NCBI GenBank assembly: GCA_038533575.1
Contig: JBCAYL010000001.1
Span: 1,268,226 to 1,332,225 of the forward strand
Length of the DNA: 64,000 nucleotides
Reading direction: 5' to 3'
Source of the DNA: Pseudomonadota bacterium
GTDB lineage: Bacteria > Pseudomonadota > Alphaproteobacteria > Rhodobacterales > Rhodobacteraceae
In this document: piece by piece, positions 9,366 to 18,900 of the stretch
Layout: each line of letters begins with the position of its first letter
Numbering within the stretch: the first letter of the stretch is position 1
Program-made: the position numbers and the translations under genes
Notes under the pieces: model-generated
Databases searched by the model: none
Told to the model about the DNA's origin: nothing
What the model saw: only the letters and a program-made list of their open reading frames with translations

Positions 9366-9946
9366 GACAGGAGGCTCGCCGAGTTCACCAGGGCGGAGGC
9401 CACGTCCGCCATGCGCTTGCCCTGGTCCATGGCCGCCTTGCGCAAGAGGGCGTAGGCCTCTTCCTCTTCCACGCCGCGGGCCTTCATGATGAGGCCCTTG
9501 GCCCGGTCGATCACCTTGCGCTCCTCGAGCGCGCGCTTCGTCTCGGCAAGCTCGGTGCGCATCCTCTGGAACATGCGAAACCGCGCGATGGCCGCGTCCA
9601 TGACGGGCTTCACCCGGTCGGGCCGCATCCCGTCCACGACATAGGCCGACACGCCCGCCTCGATGGCCGCCTGCGTCAGCGCATCATCCGAGCGATCCAC
9701 GAACATCGCCACGGGACGCTCCATGGGCGCCGAGGCGATGGCCAGCTCCTCCAGCATGTCGCGGGAAGGATGCGTCATGTCGATGAGGACGAGGTCCGGC
9801 GAGAATTGCTGGATCTGGCGGCGCAGGGAGGAGGCCTCGGCGATGACCTGAATGCGGTCATAGCCCGCATCCTGCAGGCTATCGACGATCTCGAGCGCCC
9901 GCTCCCGGTCCGCTTCAACGACAATTATGGAAAGTTCGTCAGTCAC
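9362..9946 (-). CDS. nasT: NasT, ANTAR-domain RNA-binding antiterminator
   Basis: About 194 residues: an N-terminal pseudo-receiver domain (IIVVEADRERALEIV; DLVLIDMTHPSRD) and a C-terminal ANTAR domain (ALEERKVIDRAKGLIMKARG, then EEAYALLRKAAMDQ). It promotes antitermination at nas leaders when freed from NasS. The start was set at the GTG encoding the TDELSIIVVEADRE terminus typical of NasT; an in-frame ATG 15 codons upstream (9991) is the alternative, and neither has a strong ribosome-binding site. It is followed by nasS with a 4 bp overlap and preceded by the CysJ-like gene after a long spacer. Confidence 0.87.
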   Translation of the reverse strand: MTDELSIIVVEADRERALEIVDSLQDAGYDRIQVIAEASSLRRQIQQFSPDLVLIDMTHPSRDMLEELAIASAPMERPVAMFVDRSDDALTQAAIEAGVSAYVVDGMRPDRVKPVMDAAIARFRMFQRMRTELAETKRALEERKVIDRAKGLIMKARGVEEEEAYALLRKAAMDQGKRMADVASALVNSASLLS

Positions 9947-10070
9947 TTGGCTAGGCGTAGGGCTGCGCCCGATGGCAGTGTAGCAAGACATGGGTCGCAT
10001 CGATCCATGCCCCGGCGTCACGACCAGACATGCCGCATTATTGGGCGCGGCGACGCTGAGATGCGCAGGA

Positions 10071-11795
10071 TCAATACACGTCACGTTGGTAGCGGTGGCT
10101 TGCGGCCATGGTATCGAGGTAGCCGCGCGCGGTGTCCTCATCGCCGCCAAGGCCCCTGGCGATGATGCGCAGAAGCGCTTTTTCCACGTCGACGGCCATC
10201 CGGGAGGCGTCACCACAGACATAGACGGCGGCGCCCTCTTCGAGCCACTGAAAGACCTCGTCCCCGCGCTCTTCGAGCCGGGTCTGGACATAGACCTTTT
10301 CCGCCCCGTCGCGGGACCACGCGAGGGAAAGCTCGCAGAGGCCCTGCCCGGCCCAGGCCTCGAGTTGATCTCGGTAGAGGAAATCCGTCGCCTCGTGCTG
10401 GTCGCCGAAGAAGAGCCAGTTCCGCCCCGTCGCCCCGCGCGCGGCCCGCTCCTCGAGAAAGGCGCGGAAGGGGGCGATGCCCGTGCCCGGCCCGATCATG
10501 ATGAGGGGCGTCGCGTCATCGGCGGGCGGATGGAAATGCGCGCTTTTCTGGACGTAGACCCCGACCATGCCCCCTTCCGCGAGCCGCTGACCAAGGAAGG
10601 TGGAGGCCACGCCCTTGCACGCGCGATCATTGAGCTCGTATGCCACCTCGCCAACGGTGAGATGGACCTCGCCGGGATGGGCCTTCGGGCTCGACGAGAT
10701 CGAATAGAGCCGCGCCTGGAGCGGGCGCAGGGCCGAGACGAGCGTCTGCGCATGGCACGGGCCCAAGATATCGAGGAGTTGAACGCCCTCCTTGGGATCG
10801 GTCCCCAGCGCCTCGAAGGTCTTCGGCGTCACGGTCACGATGTCGAGCTGTGTGGCGAGGGCCGCGCGCAGCCGCGCGGGCCCGGATTTGAGCACTACGC
10901 TCTCCTTGCCCGTGAGCCCTGCTGCGTCGAGCACCTTCTGCACCTCGCTCGGGCAATTCACTGGGACGACACCCAGCGCATCTCCGGCCGCATAGTCGAG
11001 ATCGGCCCCACCCCCGGCGAGGGAGATCTCGATATGGTTCACGCATTTCGCGCTGCCCTCCTTCGAGAGTGTTTCGCACGCCAGCAGCGTGGCCGGGAAC
11101 GGGCGGGACTTGTCGTAGGCCGGCGCGACCGTCGCATCGATCACGGGCGCCGCAGACGCAGCGCCGGCGGCGGCACTGAAGGCTTCCGTGGCGAAGACCT
11201 CTGCCTTCCACGCCGCGTAGTCGTCGTCGAAATCCACGTCGCATTTCACGAGATCGGCGACCCGCGTGGCCCCGAGCGCACCAAGCTGCGCGTCGATCTC
11301 CACCGCGCATTGGTTGAAACCGGCATAGGAAGTGTCGCCCAACCCGCAGACCGAGAAGTTCAAGCTGGGCGGCAGCGTGTCGGCGGCCATGAGCGCCCCG
11401 TGAAACTTCGCGGCGTTGTCGGGCGGCTCGCCCTCGCCGAAGGTGGAGACGATGATGGTGACGTGGTGCAGGCCCGCCAGCTCCTCCATCGACACTCCGT
11501 TGAGCGCGCGGATCTCGGCACCGAAGCCTTGTGTGGCCGCGAATTTCTTCAGGTCCTTCGCGAGCACCTCGCAATTGCCCGATTGGGAGCCGTAGAGGAT
11601 GTGCATCTCGGTAAGCGGGGTCTCCTCCCCCTCGCCTTTCGCCGCGGCGGCGATGGCCGAAAGGCCAGTGAGGAGTCCATTGAGCCACTGGCGTTGGGCG
11701 TCATCGAAGGGCGCGTCGGGGCCGACGAGCTCCACCTGCGGCGCATCGGCCTTCATGGCCAGTTCGAGCGATTGCTGGATCAAGGGGGCGTTCAT
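10071..11795 (-). CDS. NADPH-dependent flavoprotein reductase, CysJ family (FMN + FAD)
   Basis: A 574-residue diflavin reductase. It has an N-terminal leader of about 65 residues, a flavodoxin-like FMN domain (ILYGSQSGNCEVLAKDL; VSTFGEGEPPDNA), then an FAD/NADP ferredoxin reductase module with RLYSISSSPKAHPGEVHLTV, MIGPGTGIAPFRAFLEER and the C-terminal RYQRDVY common to CysJ. It transfers electrons from NADPH to a siroheme protein. The gene lies 11 bp downstream of nirA and inside the nitrate locus, so nitrite reductase is the more likely partner than sulphite reductase; this is inferred from context. The start at 11795 was chosen because the upstream extension of the open frame lies inside nirA and has no homology. 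Confidence 0.85.
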   Translation of the reverse strand: MNAPLIQQSLELAMKADAPQVELVGPDAPFDDAQRQWLNGLLTGLSAIAAAAKGEGEETPLTEMHILYGSQSGNCEVLAKDLKKFAATQGFGAEIRALNGVSMEELAGLHHVTIIVSTFGEGEPPDNAAKFHGALMAADTLPPSLNFSVCGLGDTSYAGFNQCAVEIDAQLGALGATRVADLVKCDVDFDDDYAAWKAEVFATEAFSAAAGAASAAPVIDATVAPAYDKSRPFPATLLACETLSKEGSAKCVNHIEISLAGGGADLDYAAGDALGVVPVNCPSEVQKVLDAAGLTGKESVVLKSGPARLRAALATQLDIVTVTPKTFEALGTDPKEGVQLLDILGPCHAQTLVSALRPLQARLYSISSSPKAHPGEVHLTVGEVAYELNDRACKGVASTFLGQRLAEGGMVGVYVQKSAHFHPPADDATPLIMIGPGTGIAPFRAFLEERAARGATGRNWLFFGDQHEATDFLYRDQLEAWAGQGLCELSLAWSRDGAEKVYVQTRLEERGDEVFQWLEEGAAVYVCGDASRMAVDVEKALLRIIARGLGGDEDTARGYLDTMAASHRYQRDVY

Positions 11796-11806
11796 GGCAT
11801 CATTCC

Positions 11807-13537
11807 TCAGGCGGCCTTGGCCGCGGGCAGAAGGGTGGAAAGCTTGGCATCCGGAAGGCCGCGGACAAAGGCGAGGAAGCTCTCGCCAGGCGCACGGCGT
11901 GCCAGATAGCTGCCGACGACGTGTTCGACGATTGGCAGGATGTCGGCGGCGGCGACGGGCCCCACGAGCGGCCGCGCGAGCCCCTGGTCGAGGTCCGAGC
12001 CACCGCCGATGACGATGTTGTAGCCCTCGCCTCCGCCCGGCGCCGATGCGCCGACGAGCCCGATATCGCCCACGTAGTGCTGTGCGCAGCTGTTTGCGCA
12101 GCCGGTGAGGTGGATGTTGATGGGCTGATCGAGCGTGAAGCGCGCCTCGAGGTGCCGGGTGAGCGCGAGGGCGTCTTCCTTGGTGTAAGCGGAGGCCATC
12201 TTGCAGGCCCACTTGCCCGTGCAGGCAACGACACCCGCTGCAAAGGCCGAGGCGCGGCAGGGCATGCCGGAGGCCTCGAGGATCTCGACGACCTCTTTGG
12301 TGTCGGTGGATGGGATCCAGGGCAGGATCGGGTTCTGCCAGACGGTGAGCCGGATATCGCCCTCGCCAAAGGTGCGCGAGACTGCGGCCAGCGTGCGCAT
12401 CTGGTCCGGGCTCAGGCGACCGAGCTCCAGCGCCACGCCGACATAGCTCAGCCCCAGCTGCTTTTGCGGGTGAACCCCGATATGGGCCTGCCGATCGACG
12501 GGCGTGCGCGGGCGGTCATGGGAGCGGTCTACGCGTGCGAGCGTGATGCCGCGCGCATCGAGCTTTTCCTGCGTGCGCTCGATAAACCATTCGACGCCCT
12601 CTTTCTCGAGGAGGTACTTCAGGCGCGCTTTCTTCCGGTTCGTGCGATCCCCTTGCTCAACGAAAACGCGCAGCATCGCCTCGGAGACGTCCACCGTCTC
12701 CGCGGGACGGCAGAGAAGCCCGGTGTCACGTGCGAAATCCTTGTGGCCAGTGATCCCGCCCAGCGCGATCCGGCACCAGAGCCCGGCCTCCACCGGCGCG
12801 CCCTCTTCGATGATCGTGGCGGTGAAGGCGATGTCGTTGGTGTCCGACAGGCAGGAGACGCGACCCGCATTGTCGAAGCTGATGTTGAACTTCCGCGGGA
12901 TGCCCTGCAGCTCGCGCGTCTTCAGGATGCGGGTGGAGAGCCGCTTGGCCTCCGCGGTCATGTCGCAGAGCTCCTCTTGATCGAAGCCCGCCGTGGGCGT
13001 CACGGTGAGGTTGCGCGCGCTGTCGGCGCCGGTGCCCTGGGCTGTCAGGCCCGCGGCCTCCAGCGCCTGGATGAAGGCAATGACGTGCCGCGGTTTGATC
13101 TCCCGGATCTGGATCGAACCCCGCGTGGTGACGTGGGCATAGCCGCCGCCGAACTCCTCCGCGCAGGCGGCCAGCGCCTCCATCTGATCGGCGCGCAGCA
13201 CGCAGGCGGGCGCGCGTAGCCGCATCATGTAGCCCTGGCTCGCAGGCTCCACGTTGAAAAAGCCAAGATGGCGCAGAAGGAACTGATCGAGCCCCTCGGC
13301 CATGACATCCTCTTTCGTCCACGCCTCGAGGCGCGCCCAGATATCGAGCGGGTGCTCCTTGTGCTTGGCCACCTCTTCCTTGCAAAGATCCTCGAGTGGC
13401 GTGCCGTAGACGCTCTCTTCCACGGCAGCAGCCCCGCCTCCGGCCCCGGCGGGCGCAAAGGCCTTGTGCAGGTTCAGGCCCATGAGGACACGGGCGAGAT
13501 ACTCCTGCTGCTCACGGGTAAAGCCTTGGTTGGACAT
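11807..13537 (-). CDS. nirA: Siroheme/[4Fe-4S] nitrite reductase, NirA family
   Basis: Six-electron reduction of nitrite to ammonium. The 576-residue protein has two ferredoxin-like half domains and siroheme domains. The cluster ligands are Cys439 and Cys445 (CTGKWACK) and Cys480 and Cys484 (GCANSCAQ). RGSIQIR near residue 140 and the HYVGDIGLVG stretch after Cys484 are typical of the sulphite/nitrite reductase family. The MSNQGFTREQQEYLARV start at 13537 matches NirA proteins; the longer open frame upstream is not supported. It is first in the operon nirA - diflavin reductase - nasT - nasS. A sulphite reductase (CysI) function is less likely given the N-terminus and the neighbours. Confidence 0.85.
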   Translation of the reverse strand: MSNQGFTREQQEYLARVLMGLNLHKAFAPAGAGGGAAAVEESVYGTPLEDLCKEEVAKHKEHPLDIWARLEAWTKEDVMAEGLDQFLLRHLGFFNVEPASQGYMMRLRAPACVLRADQMEALAACAEEFGGGYAHVTTRGSIQIREIKPRHVIAFIQALEAAGLTAQGTGADSARNLTVTPTAGFDQEELCDMTAEAKRLSTRILKTRELQGIPRKFNISFDNAGRVSCLSDTNDIAFTATIIEEGAPVEAGLWCRIALGGITGHKDFARDTGLLCRPAETVDVSEAMLRVFVEQGDRTNRKKARLKYLLEKEGVEWFIERTQEKLDARGITLARVDRSHDRPRTPVDRQAHIGVHPQKQLGLSYVGVALELGRLSPDQMRTLAAVSRTFGEGDIRLTVWQNPILPWIPSTDTKEVVEILEASGMPCRASAFAAGVVACTGKWACKMASAYTKEDALALTRHLEARFTLDQPINIHLTGCANSCAQHYVGDIGLVGASAPGGGEGYNIVIGGGSDLDQGLARPLVGPVAAADILPIVEHVVGSYLARRAPGESFLAFVRGLPDAKLSTLLPAAKAA

Positions 13538-13639
13538 AACGACAGTCGCCCCTGCGCGGCCCATCAATGCGGGGCCAGAAGGTCTGAGATGGCGAAGCTC
13601 GTCAGTGGGCTTCAGGCAAACACGGCCACGGGGCCGGGA

Positions 13640-13653
13640 TGACAGCACTGTCA
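13640..13653. promoter_or_regulatory. Palindrome upstream of nirA, possible operator
   Basis: TGACAG-CA-CTGTCA is an inverted repeat with 6-base arms, about 100 bp upstream of the nirA start. The 326 bp space between nirA and the next gene (13538-13863) otherwise holds only the hairpin at 13734-13767. The repeat may bind a dimeric regulator; no family is assigned. Confidence 0.35.
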
Positions 13654-13731
13654 GCGATGGTGCTGCCACGCGTGCACGATGATCGCAAGGGTGGCGCGCA
13701 CGCCACGCGCCCGGTCAGCCACAGCGCGAGG

Positions 13732-13767
13732 AAAACGGCGCGCGTCTGGCCAGACTTGCGCGCCGTT
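13732..13767 (-). terminator. Hairpin terminator after the acyl-CoA dehydrogenase-like gene
   Basis: AACGGCGCGC (13734-13743) pairs perfectly with GCGCGCCGTT (13758-13767), and the loop is itself the palindrome GTCTGGCCAGAC. On the minus strand the stem is followed by a short TTTT-type run (the arm end plus 13733-13732). It separates the dehydrogenase transcript from the nirA promoter region. Confidence 0.6.
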
Positions 13768-13863
13768 GCCCGGTTTTTGGTCACTCTTCGCATGGGCTCC
13801 CCGGAGCCACAGGCCCGTCTCGAGCGGTATCTCCGGAGGCTGCCAGTGCGAGGCGAGTGCAGA

Positions 13864-15015
13864 TCAGAAGATCGTCTCGGTGGGCTGCCCGAGCGCCAGC
13901 GCGCCTGCATACTCCGCCTGGATTTCCTTTTGCAGCGGATGGTACCGCGCCGCCTGGATGTCGCGGAAGAGACGCTCCAGCTCCGCCTTGCGGTAAAAGC
14001 CCACCCCGCCTGCCAGCTCCAGCGCCAGCTCGACGGCCCGGATCGCATTCTCCTCGACCAGCCTGCGCCCGGTCATCGCCTGCCCCACCGTCTCGGCGCT
14101 CGGCGCGTTGCGTTCGCAAGTGGCGATCATGTGCTCGTGGGCGAGCCGCGCGGCCGTGAGCGCGGTCTCCATGCGTCCGGCCCGGTCCCGCAGGAGCGCG
14201 GAGGGCGGACGCTTCGCGGCGATTTCGACCGCGATGTCGCGCGCCCGCTCGGCCACGCCGAGATAGACCGCATAGATGAGCGGGAAGGCAATGTTGCCCA
14301 GCATGAAGAAGATCGGGTGCCAGACCCCCTGCGGACGCCGCGCCGCCACCTTGTCGTCAGGCAAAAAGAAGCCGTCGATCATGACGTCGTGGCTCCCTGT
14401 GCCGCGCATCCCGAGCGTGTGCCACGTGTCGAGGATGCTGACCTCCGGCGCCGACATCGGGCAGGCGAAATGGATGATCGTGCCGCCCTCCTCCGGCGTC
14501 ACCGCGCTGGTCATCAAGAGATCGCCCGCCGGCGCGCCGGACACGAAGAGCTTGCGCGCCGTGATCCTGTAGCCGCCATCGACCTTCTCCGCCTTGCCGG
14601 AGCCGCCGATCCAGTCCCCGCCCCCCGAGGAGAGCAGGACGAGCTTTTCATCCACGATCCGCCGGAGGAGCGGCTCCGTCTTGTCGCGGGTCTCGGTCTG
14701 GTGATGCCAACGCCAGGCCGGAAAGGCGACCTGGTGGGTATGCATCGAGAGCGCGAGCGCCGTCGACGAGCAGCCATGGGCGAGCTCCCGCAGCATCGCG
14801 CAGAGCGTGCGGACATCCGCCCCGCCCCCGCCGAGCTCGGCAGGCACGCCCGCATCGAGCAGTCCCGCATCCCGGGCCATGGCGTAGCTCTCGGCGACGA
14901 AGCTGTCATCGTCGTCCCGGGCGCGCGCCTCCTTGGCGCATTTCGCTGCGAGCGTGCGTGCAACCGCGACGAAATCTCGGTTCGCCGTGCGGTCCATGAG
15001 GTCAGTCTGGGCCAT
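13864..15015 (-). CDS. Acyl-CoA dehydrogenase family flavoprotein
   Basis: A 383-residue acyl-CoA dehydrogenase-fold protein. It has a helical N-terminal domain (AMARDAGLLDAGVPAELGGG), a beta domain (TWHTLGMRGTGSHDVMIDGF, the usual FAD/substrate segment) and a C-terminal helical domain ending around VGFYRKAELERLFRDIQAA. Length fits the family (about 380). The usual catalytic Glu cannot be placed with confidence, so it may be a monooxygenase-like member (SfnB/DszC type) instead of a true fatty acyl dehydrogenase; substrate unknown. The start is supported by GGGAGG five bases upstream. It is divergent from an HxlR-type regulator with 116 bp between the starts, so the regulator probably controls it. 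Confidence 0.78.
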   Translation of the reverse strand: MAQTDLMDRTANRDFVAVARTLAAKCAKEARARDDDDSFVAESYAMARDAGLLDAGVPAELGGGGADVRTLCAMLRELAHGCSSTALALSMHTHQVAFPAWRWHHQTETRDKTEPLLRRIVDEKLVLLSSGGGDWIGGSGKAEKVDGGYRITARKLFVSGAPAGDLLMTSAVTPEEGGTIIHFACPMSAPEVSILDTWHTLGMRGTGSHDVMIDGFFLPDDKVAARRPQGVWHPIFFMLGNIAFPLIYAVYLGVAERARDIAVEIAAKRPPSALLRDRAGRMETALTAARLAHEHMIATCERNAPSAETVGQAMTGRRLVEENAIRAVELALELAGGVGFYRKAELERLFRDIQAARYHPLQKEIQAEYAGALALGQPTETIF

Positions 15016-15131
15016 GTCATCCTCCCTGGATCCTGTGCCGTCTATGTCCTCAGGCTCGTCCGAATCTGCGCTTCCGTGATAGTCCAGTAAGTGAATCTCG
15101 CAGGTGACCCGCGCTCTGGAAGGAGGAAACC

Positions 15132-15824
15132 ATGGAGATTACCAATCTTTACAGTCAGTTCTGCCCGGTCGCGATGGCCTCGGAGGTGATCTGCACCCGC
15201 TGGACCCCGCTCGTGATGCGCGAGCTCCTGTGCGGGTCGGTGCGGTTCAACGACATCCGCAAGGGTGTCCCCAAGATGTCGCCCAGCCTCCTGTCGAAGC
15301 GCCTCAAGGAGCTTGAGCGTGCGGGCGTGGTGCGGACGGCCAAGGGCAAGGGTGGCGCGCCGGAATACCATCTCACGCAGGCAGGCGAAGAACTGCGCCC
15401 GCTCGTCATCGGGATCGGCAATTGGGGCCAGCGCTGGGTGGAGTCGCGGCTGTCGCTGCGCAATCTCGATCCGTCGCTCCTCATGTGGGATATCCGCCGC
15501 AATTTCACCCCCGACCCGCGACCGGATCGCCGGTGCACGATTCAGTTTCTGTATCCCGAATTGCCGGAACTGCTGCGCGACTGGTGGCTCCTCGTGGATG
15601 CGGAGGGGACAGATCTCTGCCGCACCGACCCGGGCTTCGAGGTCGATATCCTCGTGACCTCGGACCTCCGCGCCTTCACGTCCGTGTGGATGGGCATCTC
15701 CACGCTCACCGATGAGATGGACGCCGGCGCCGTGACGATCGACGCGACGCCCACGCTGGAGGCGAGCCTGAAATCCTGGCTCAAATACAGCGTCTTCGCG
15801 CCCCAGGAACGCATGGTCACCTAG
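15132..15824 (+). CDS. HxlR-family winged-helix regulator with C-terminal extension
   Basis: A 230-residue transcriptional regulator. Residues 1-100 are an HxlR winged helix (VICTRWTPLVMRELLCGS, KMSPSLLSKRLKELERAGVV, GGAPEYHLTQAGEEL). Residues 120-230 are an extra domain rich in Trp and acidic residues that may bind a ligand (possibly SCP2-like). Plain HxlR proteins are about 110-150 residues. A strong AGGAGG lies just before the ATG. It faces away from the acyl-CoA dehydrogenase-like gene, the likely regulated partner. HxlR members often respond to electrophiles or quinones. Confidence 0.82.
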   Translation: MEITNLYSQFCPVAMASEVICTRWTPLVMRELLCGSVRFNDIRKGVPKMSPSLLSKRLKELERAGVVRTAKGKGGAPEYHLTQAGEELRPLVIGIGNWGQRWVESRLSLRNLDPSLLMWDIRRNFTPDPRPDRRCTIQFLYPELPELLRDWWLLVDAEGTDLCRTDPGFEVDILVTSDLRAFTSVWMGISTLTDEMDAGAVTIDATPTLEASLKSWLKYSVFAPQERMVT

Positions 15825-15901
15825 CCGCGAGAGGCCCCCGATCCGGGTTCTCCTGCCCGGTCAGGACGACGGAAACTCATCCATGACGTCTGGCGCCCCC
15901 A

Positions 15902-15925
15902 CGCCCCGGCATGGACGCCGGGGCG
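15902..15925. terminator. Hairpin between convergent hxlR-type gene and nuclease gene
   Basis: CGCCCCGGC and GCCGGGGCG form a perfect 9 bp stem with a 6-base loop in the 135 bp between two converging genes. No T-run follows on either side, so it may be a processing/terminating hairpin used by both transcripts. Confidence 0.5.
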
Positions 15926-15959
15926 GCAGGGCACGCTGGCGCGCGAAGTGGACCCGGAC

Positions 15960-18900
15960 TCAGACGAAGATCTCGTCCTCGACCACGGTGAAGACAAAGC
16001 TGTCGACCGTGAACTCCGTGCCGTCCAGCGCGGAGAGGCGGACCTCGTCAAAGGTGCTCCGGCCGAGGTCTCCGGAAAAGTCACCATCGGCAGCGTCTGC
16101 CGCGAGCGTGCCCACGAGCGCGCCTTCGTCGAAGAAGGCCACCTCCACGAGGGCTTCACGGGTCTTGCTCCCGAAGCTGAACTCGAACTCCACCGCCTCC
16201 CGGGCGCTGTCGCGCAGGGAGAAGCTGAGCGCCTCATCGCCGTCCACGGCGCGCGTGTCGCGGCCGAAGAACCCGTCGTCGAGGGAGCGGATGCCGATCT
16301 GCCCCTTGAGGATGGTCAGGAGCTCCGGGTCGGTCGGGTCGATGGCGTTCACGTCGATCCCGACATCGGTAAACCTCAACTCGTTGCGCAGGGCCCCGAT
16401 GCGGTCGGTGTCGACCACGACGCCGTCGATGAGTTCACTCGCGACCGAGCGGAAGAACCCCTTGCTCTCGAGCTCCACCGCCAGCGTCTCCGTACCCGGC
16501 AGGAAGAAGCGCGCGACGATCGGATCGTGGTCGGAGGCCCGCGACGCCGTGGCCGCGAACTCGGAATTCACGTGGACAATGTCGACCTCCGCCGTCTCGT
16601 CGAGGCTGTCGGAGACAAGGATGTGATCGAGCGACTGGCTGTTGCCCTGGAAGATGAAGCTGTAGCGCTCATCCTCGTCGATGTCGTTGGTGAGGTTGTT
16701 CAGGCCCGAATTGGTTTCGAGCTCGAGGACCGGAGACACGAACTCGAACTCGTTGAAGTCACCGAGCACCGCCACGTTGGCCCCGGGGGCGAGCCCTTCG
16801 ACGAAGTCCTGCACCGCGCGGCTCTGAGCCTGGCGCTCGTCGAGGCTGCCATTGACGCTGACATCCTCCTGTCGGGCCGTGAAATCCTGCTCGATGCCGA
16901 GGATCGGCGCGGAGCCGCCCTTGGACGAGAAATGGTTGTTGACCACGGTCACCGTCTCACCGTTGAAGGCAAACTCCGCCACGAGCGGCAGGCGCGCGCC
17001 CTCGAAGGCCTCGCCCTCTCCCTGCCCGCCGATGGTCTGGACCGAGCCTTCCACGAGGTCCACCCGGTCTGGATTGTAGAGGAAGGCGGTGCGGATGTTG
17101 CCGCCGGGCTGTCCGCCCGATGCATTGTCGGTGATGAAGGTATTGTCGATCACCGCGTAGGACGGCCCCCCGGCGGCCTCGATGGCGGCGGCGAGCAAGG
17201 CGAGCGTCTCGGAGGCCGACGTGGTGCCGTCATTGGAGGAGCCGTTATTGTCCTGCACCTCCTGCAGGCCGACGATGTCGGGGCTTCCCAGATTTCCAAC
17301 GATCTGCGCGGCAATCGCATCGAAACGGCCATCGGCCACATCTGTATCCCCGTCGCCGTCATTGGGATCGAGGTTCAGGACATTGTAGGTGGCCACGGTC
17401 AGCTCGTTCGCGCTTCCGGTGAGCTCGGTCGTTTCGGCCGTGAGCGGCCCGGGCTCCACGGTCGCGGTGAAATCCATCGTGGGCAGGATCTCGAAATAGC
17501 CGAAGCTGTAATTCACGACCCCGGTCATATCTCCCAGCGCGTCGCCCGCATTCACCTCGGGGAGGTCGAAGTCGAAGATGCCGCTGTCCTCGTCGATCTG
17601 GATTTTCTCGGGGTTGAAGTCGTCGGGCGAGATGTTGAGCGTGCCGCGGTCGGAAAGGCCCGTTGCCCCCGCGCCGCCATCGGCCACGGCGTAGATTTCG
17701 CCGAACCGGTTCGTCCCGGACACCGCCACGAGATCGGTGGCGGTGACGAGCATGCCCTCGAGGCTTTCAAAGAAGTCTATGCCGTCCTCGCCGGGCTCGT
17801 AGGCAGTGAAGGCATCGTCATCGATCGACGTGTTCGGCACGGACCGCTCCCCCGGATCCTCTCCAAGCCGCACCGCCGTGGGCAGCGCGTTGCCCGTCGA
17901 CTCCACCGTGATTTCGGAGACGTTGGTGAGCTGCGTCGTCGGCAGGTTGCGGGAGTCCGTATCGCCGGGGAAGAATTCCGCCACCTGAGCGGTGATCGTG
18001 ATCGCGTCACCTTCGGCCACCGAGGGGCGCGCGCCGGTGAAAACGAAGATCGCATCGGAGGTGGCATCGTCGCCGTCGCCCGTGGCGTCCTGCAGGTAGA
18101 AGCCGTTGGAATCCGTGGCCGTGACCACGCCCTCCGTCGTGACGAACTCGCCCAGGATGTTAAGCGTGTCTTCGGGCAGCGTGGCGAAGAAATCCTGCAC
18201 AGACTGCCCGTCGCCGAGCACGAACTCCGACACATGGCCGGCGCCCTGGATCTCGTAGATCGAGACGAATTCGATGTCGCTCGCAGAGACTGCTACCTCG
18301 ACAACCGGCACGGCGAGGCCGTCATAATCGGCATCGTCGGAGGAGACGGTGTGATCGATGTCCACGATTTCAGCCAGTTCAGGCAGGTCATCATCGACCG
18401 CCGTCACGGACACGACCTGCGGCGTGGCGAAATTTTCGGCGTCGAAGGTCAGCGTTGCAGGGACCACGTCGAGATCCGGGCCGGTGCTGATCTCGATCGT
18501 CACCGGGGCGGACGGGGCCGTGGCCAGCGTCACCTCGTAGGCATCCCCCAGGGGATCGCCCTCGTCGGCCACGAGGCTCAGGTCGGACAGCAAGACCGCC
18601 GGCTGCGGTCCGGAGCCATCGGCGACGCCCGTGATCTCGAGGTTCTGCAGGGCGACCGCCTCGGTCCCGCCATCGCCCGAGGCTTCGAGCGCGATGGTCA
18701 AAACGCTGCCCGCCCCCGCGATGCCCGCGCTGAAGGTCTGGAGCACATTGCTCAGGGCCGTGCCATCGACGAGGAGCGGATCGTCCAGCGTCACCTCCGT
18801 ACCGCTCTCGAGGGTATAGGTCTGGGTGGCGCCCTCATCGACATTCGACGCGAAGAGTTCCACCTCGGGCGCGCCATCGAGGCTGGCCAGGATGCGGAAG

